Source of the DNA: Bacteroidota bacterium
GTDB lineage: Bacteria; Bacteroidota; Bacteroidia; Bacteroidales; GCA-2748055
Length of the DNA: 7,604 nt
NCBI GenBank assembly: GCA_030592605.1
Contig: JAUVIT010000067.1
Span: 1-7,604, forward strand
Reading direction: 5' to 3'
Shown here: positions 6,345 through 7,604 of the stretch, in pieces
How the letters are laid out: each line of letters opens with the position of its first letter
Numbering within the stretch: the stretch's first letter is position 1
Notes under the pieces: model-generated
Told to the model about the DNA's origin: nothing
What the model saw: only the letters and a program-made list of their open reading frames with translations
The model's database searches: none
Translations under genes and position numbers: made by a program

Positions 6345-7604
6345 TGAAAAAATCAAAAACAGGAAATGGTTTGCTGGCAATATTGCTGGCAGGATTGTTA
6401 ATCTCAATAACAACTCAATTAGAGGCACAGGCGCCAATAATTGGTGCACAGGTATTTATTGAACCCGGGCAAACAAAACAAGAGGTGGAATCGTGGTTTA
6501 AATTGCTGGCAGATCACAATATGCCGGTTTGTCGCATACGGCTATTTGAAGACCACATAAACCAGGGGAATGGCAAGTGGGATTTTTCAAGATACGATCA
6601 TGCTTTCGATATGGCTCAAAAATATGGAGTCAAAATAATGGTTACTCTTTTTCCATCAGATCGTAGCGTTGGAGGTTTTAAATTTCCAAAAAATTTGGAT
6701 CATCAAGAATCGGTAGAAGAATATGTCCGTCAAACTGTGAGGCATTTTAAAGATCACCCGGCATTTGATACCTGGGTTTTACAAAACGAACCAGGTGATT
6801 ATTCCTATTCTAAAAATGACTATTCTCTTCTAAAATTTGAAAAATGGATAGCACAGCAAAAAAAGCCTGCAGGAAATGAATATATGAAAAGTTCACCGGA
6901 GTTTGAATTGTTTTGGCGGAACTATACAACGGAGTACCTGGGATGGATCGCAAAAATAGTAAGAGAAGAAGACACAAAAGGTCTTACGCATGTGAATAAT
7001 CATTTACTGTTTTCAAATCTTAAACAATATGATTTCCCTCAATGGATGCCTTTTCTGTCAACCCTGGGCGCCTCTATTCATGCAGCATGGCACCTGAAGT
7101 ATTTCGAACGTCAACAATACACCATGGCAATTACTGCTAATTGTGATATTGTCAGTAGCGCAGCAGAACCAAAACCTTTCTGGGTAACCGAACTACAGGG
7201 AGGCACCAATATTTTTAGTGGTTTCAATCCATTATGTCCTTCCGAGGATGATATTGCACAGTGGCTTTGGACCTGTATTGGATCTGGTGCCGAACGAGTT
7301 GTATTCTGGACATTAAATGCCAGAGCTTCTGTTGCAGAAGCAGGAGAATGGGGAATGGTTACTTTTCAGAATGAGCCCACAGATAGACTTATAATGTCTG
7401 GGAATATTGCTGATGTTTTATTAGAGGAAAATGAATTCTTTGAGAAAGCCAAGACAGTAAAATCTGATGTTAACCTGATCTATTCCCCTGAATCGATGAT
7501 AATATTTTCCGAGAAAACGATGTCATCACAGTTTGAGGAGGATATACCGGGCAGAGGAAAAGGAGCACATATAAAATCAATTTTATCTTATTACGAAACT
7601 TTAT
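6344..7604 (+). CDS. Secreted GH42-like glycoside hydrolase (clan GH-A, beta-galactosidase-like), 3' end cut by window
   Basis: The visible 420 codons form a signal peptide and a TIM-barrel hydrolase. The N-terminus MKKSKTGNG plus a hydrophobic core (10-22) and LEAQA (26-30) suggests export with cleavage after A28 or A30. There is no lipobox cysteine. The barrel opens in GH42 style, with CRIRLFED (63-70), GKWDFSRYDHAFDMAQKYGV (77-96) and KIMVTLFPSD (97-106). The likely acid/base is E149 in QNEPG (147-151), and the likely nucleophile is E283 in WVTELQGG (280-287). GSGAERVVFWTLNAR (313-327) matches the late barrel strand. DVNLIYSPES (375-384) resembles the start of the GH42 trimerisation domain, which continues past the window. 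GH42 enzymes usually run to about 650-700 aa, so roughly a third is missing. NEPG differs from the more usual NEYG, so the sugar specificity is open. The gene is more AT-rich than gcvP in sampled lines. Confidence 0.8.
   Translation, partial: MKKSKTGNGLLAILLAGLLISITTQLEAQAPIIGAQVFIEPGQTKQEVESWFKLLADHNMPVCRIRLFEDHINQGNGKWDFSRYDHAFDMAQKYGVKIMVTLFPSDRSVGGFKFPKNLDHQESVEEYVRQTVRHFKDHPAFDTWVLQNEPGDYSYSKNDYSLLKFEKWIAQQKKPAGNEYMKSSPEFELFWRNYTTEYLGWIAKIVREEDTKGLTHVNNHLLFSNLKQYDFPQWMPFLSTLGASIHAAWHLKYFERQQYTMAITANCDIVSSAAEPKPFWVTELQGGTNIFSGFNPLCPSEDDIAQWLWTCIGSGAERVVFWTLNARASVAEAGEWGMVTFQNEPTDRLIMSGNIADVLLEENEFFEKAKTVKSDVNLIYSPESMIIFSEKTMSSQFEEDIPGRGKGAHIKSILSYYETL

Noticed and set aside
6370..6396. 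Direct repeat TTGCTGGCA in the glycoside hydrolase
   Set aside because: It encodes the repeated Leu-Ala pattern of the signal peptide core and needs no further explanation.

Overview
The window looks like a piece of a Bacteroidetes (Bacteroidota) chromosome. The reasons are perfect TAnnTTTG-type -7 promoter boxes in front of genes, no clear Shine-Dalgarno sequences, and protein variants typical of that phylum: a WcaJ-like sugar transferase, a single-chain glycine decarboxylase and a secreted glycoside hydrolase. The assignment is inference from sequence style; no rRNA or other marker gene is present to confirm it.

Layout. Positions 1-1334 (minus strand) carry nearly all of a membrane-bound undecaprenyl-phosphate sugar phosphotransferase, whose C-terminal end lies outside the window. 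A 111-bp divergent gap holds the promoter of a plus-strand pair: protein-L-isoaspartate O-methyltransferase (1446-2096) and, one base later, a glyoxalase II-like metallo-beta-lactamase-fold hydrolase (2098-2742). A second promoter-containing gap (2743-2835) leads into a full-length glycine dehydrogenase, gcvP (2836-5706). A short single-stranded DNA-binding protein (5703-6062, minus strand) converges on gcvP, and the two stop codons overlap. An AT-rich 281-bp divergent region (6063-6343) holds a candidate operator palindrome and a tiny upstream ORF. It leads into a secreted GH42-like glycoside hydrolase (6344 to the window end), cut off in or just before its second domain.

How the genes work together. 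Only the methyltransferase and the MBL hydrolase look like an operon, and both fit damage repair or detoxification. gcvP is the pyridoxal-phosphate decarboxylase of the glycine cleavage system; the T, H and L proteins are not in the window. The sugar transferase suggests an exopolysaccharide or capsule locus to the left. The hydrolase suggests a polysaccharide-use locus to the right, with lower GC content than gcvP in hand-counted samples.

I see no tRNA, rRNA, CRISPR array, insertion sequence or phage gene, and no convincing evidence of a wholly new system. The most useful observations concern start sites and promoters, the SSB paralogue without its acidic tail, and the control region in front of the glycoside hydrolase.
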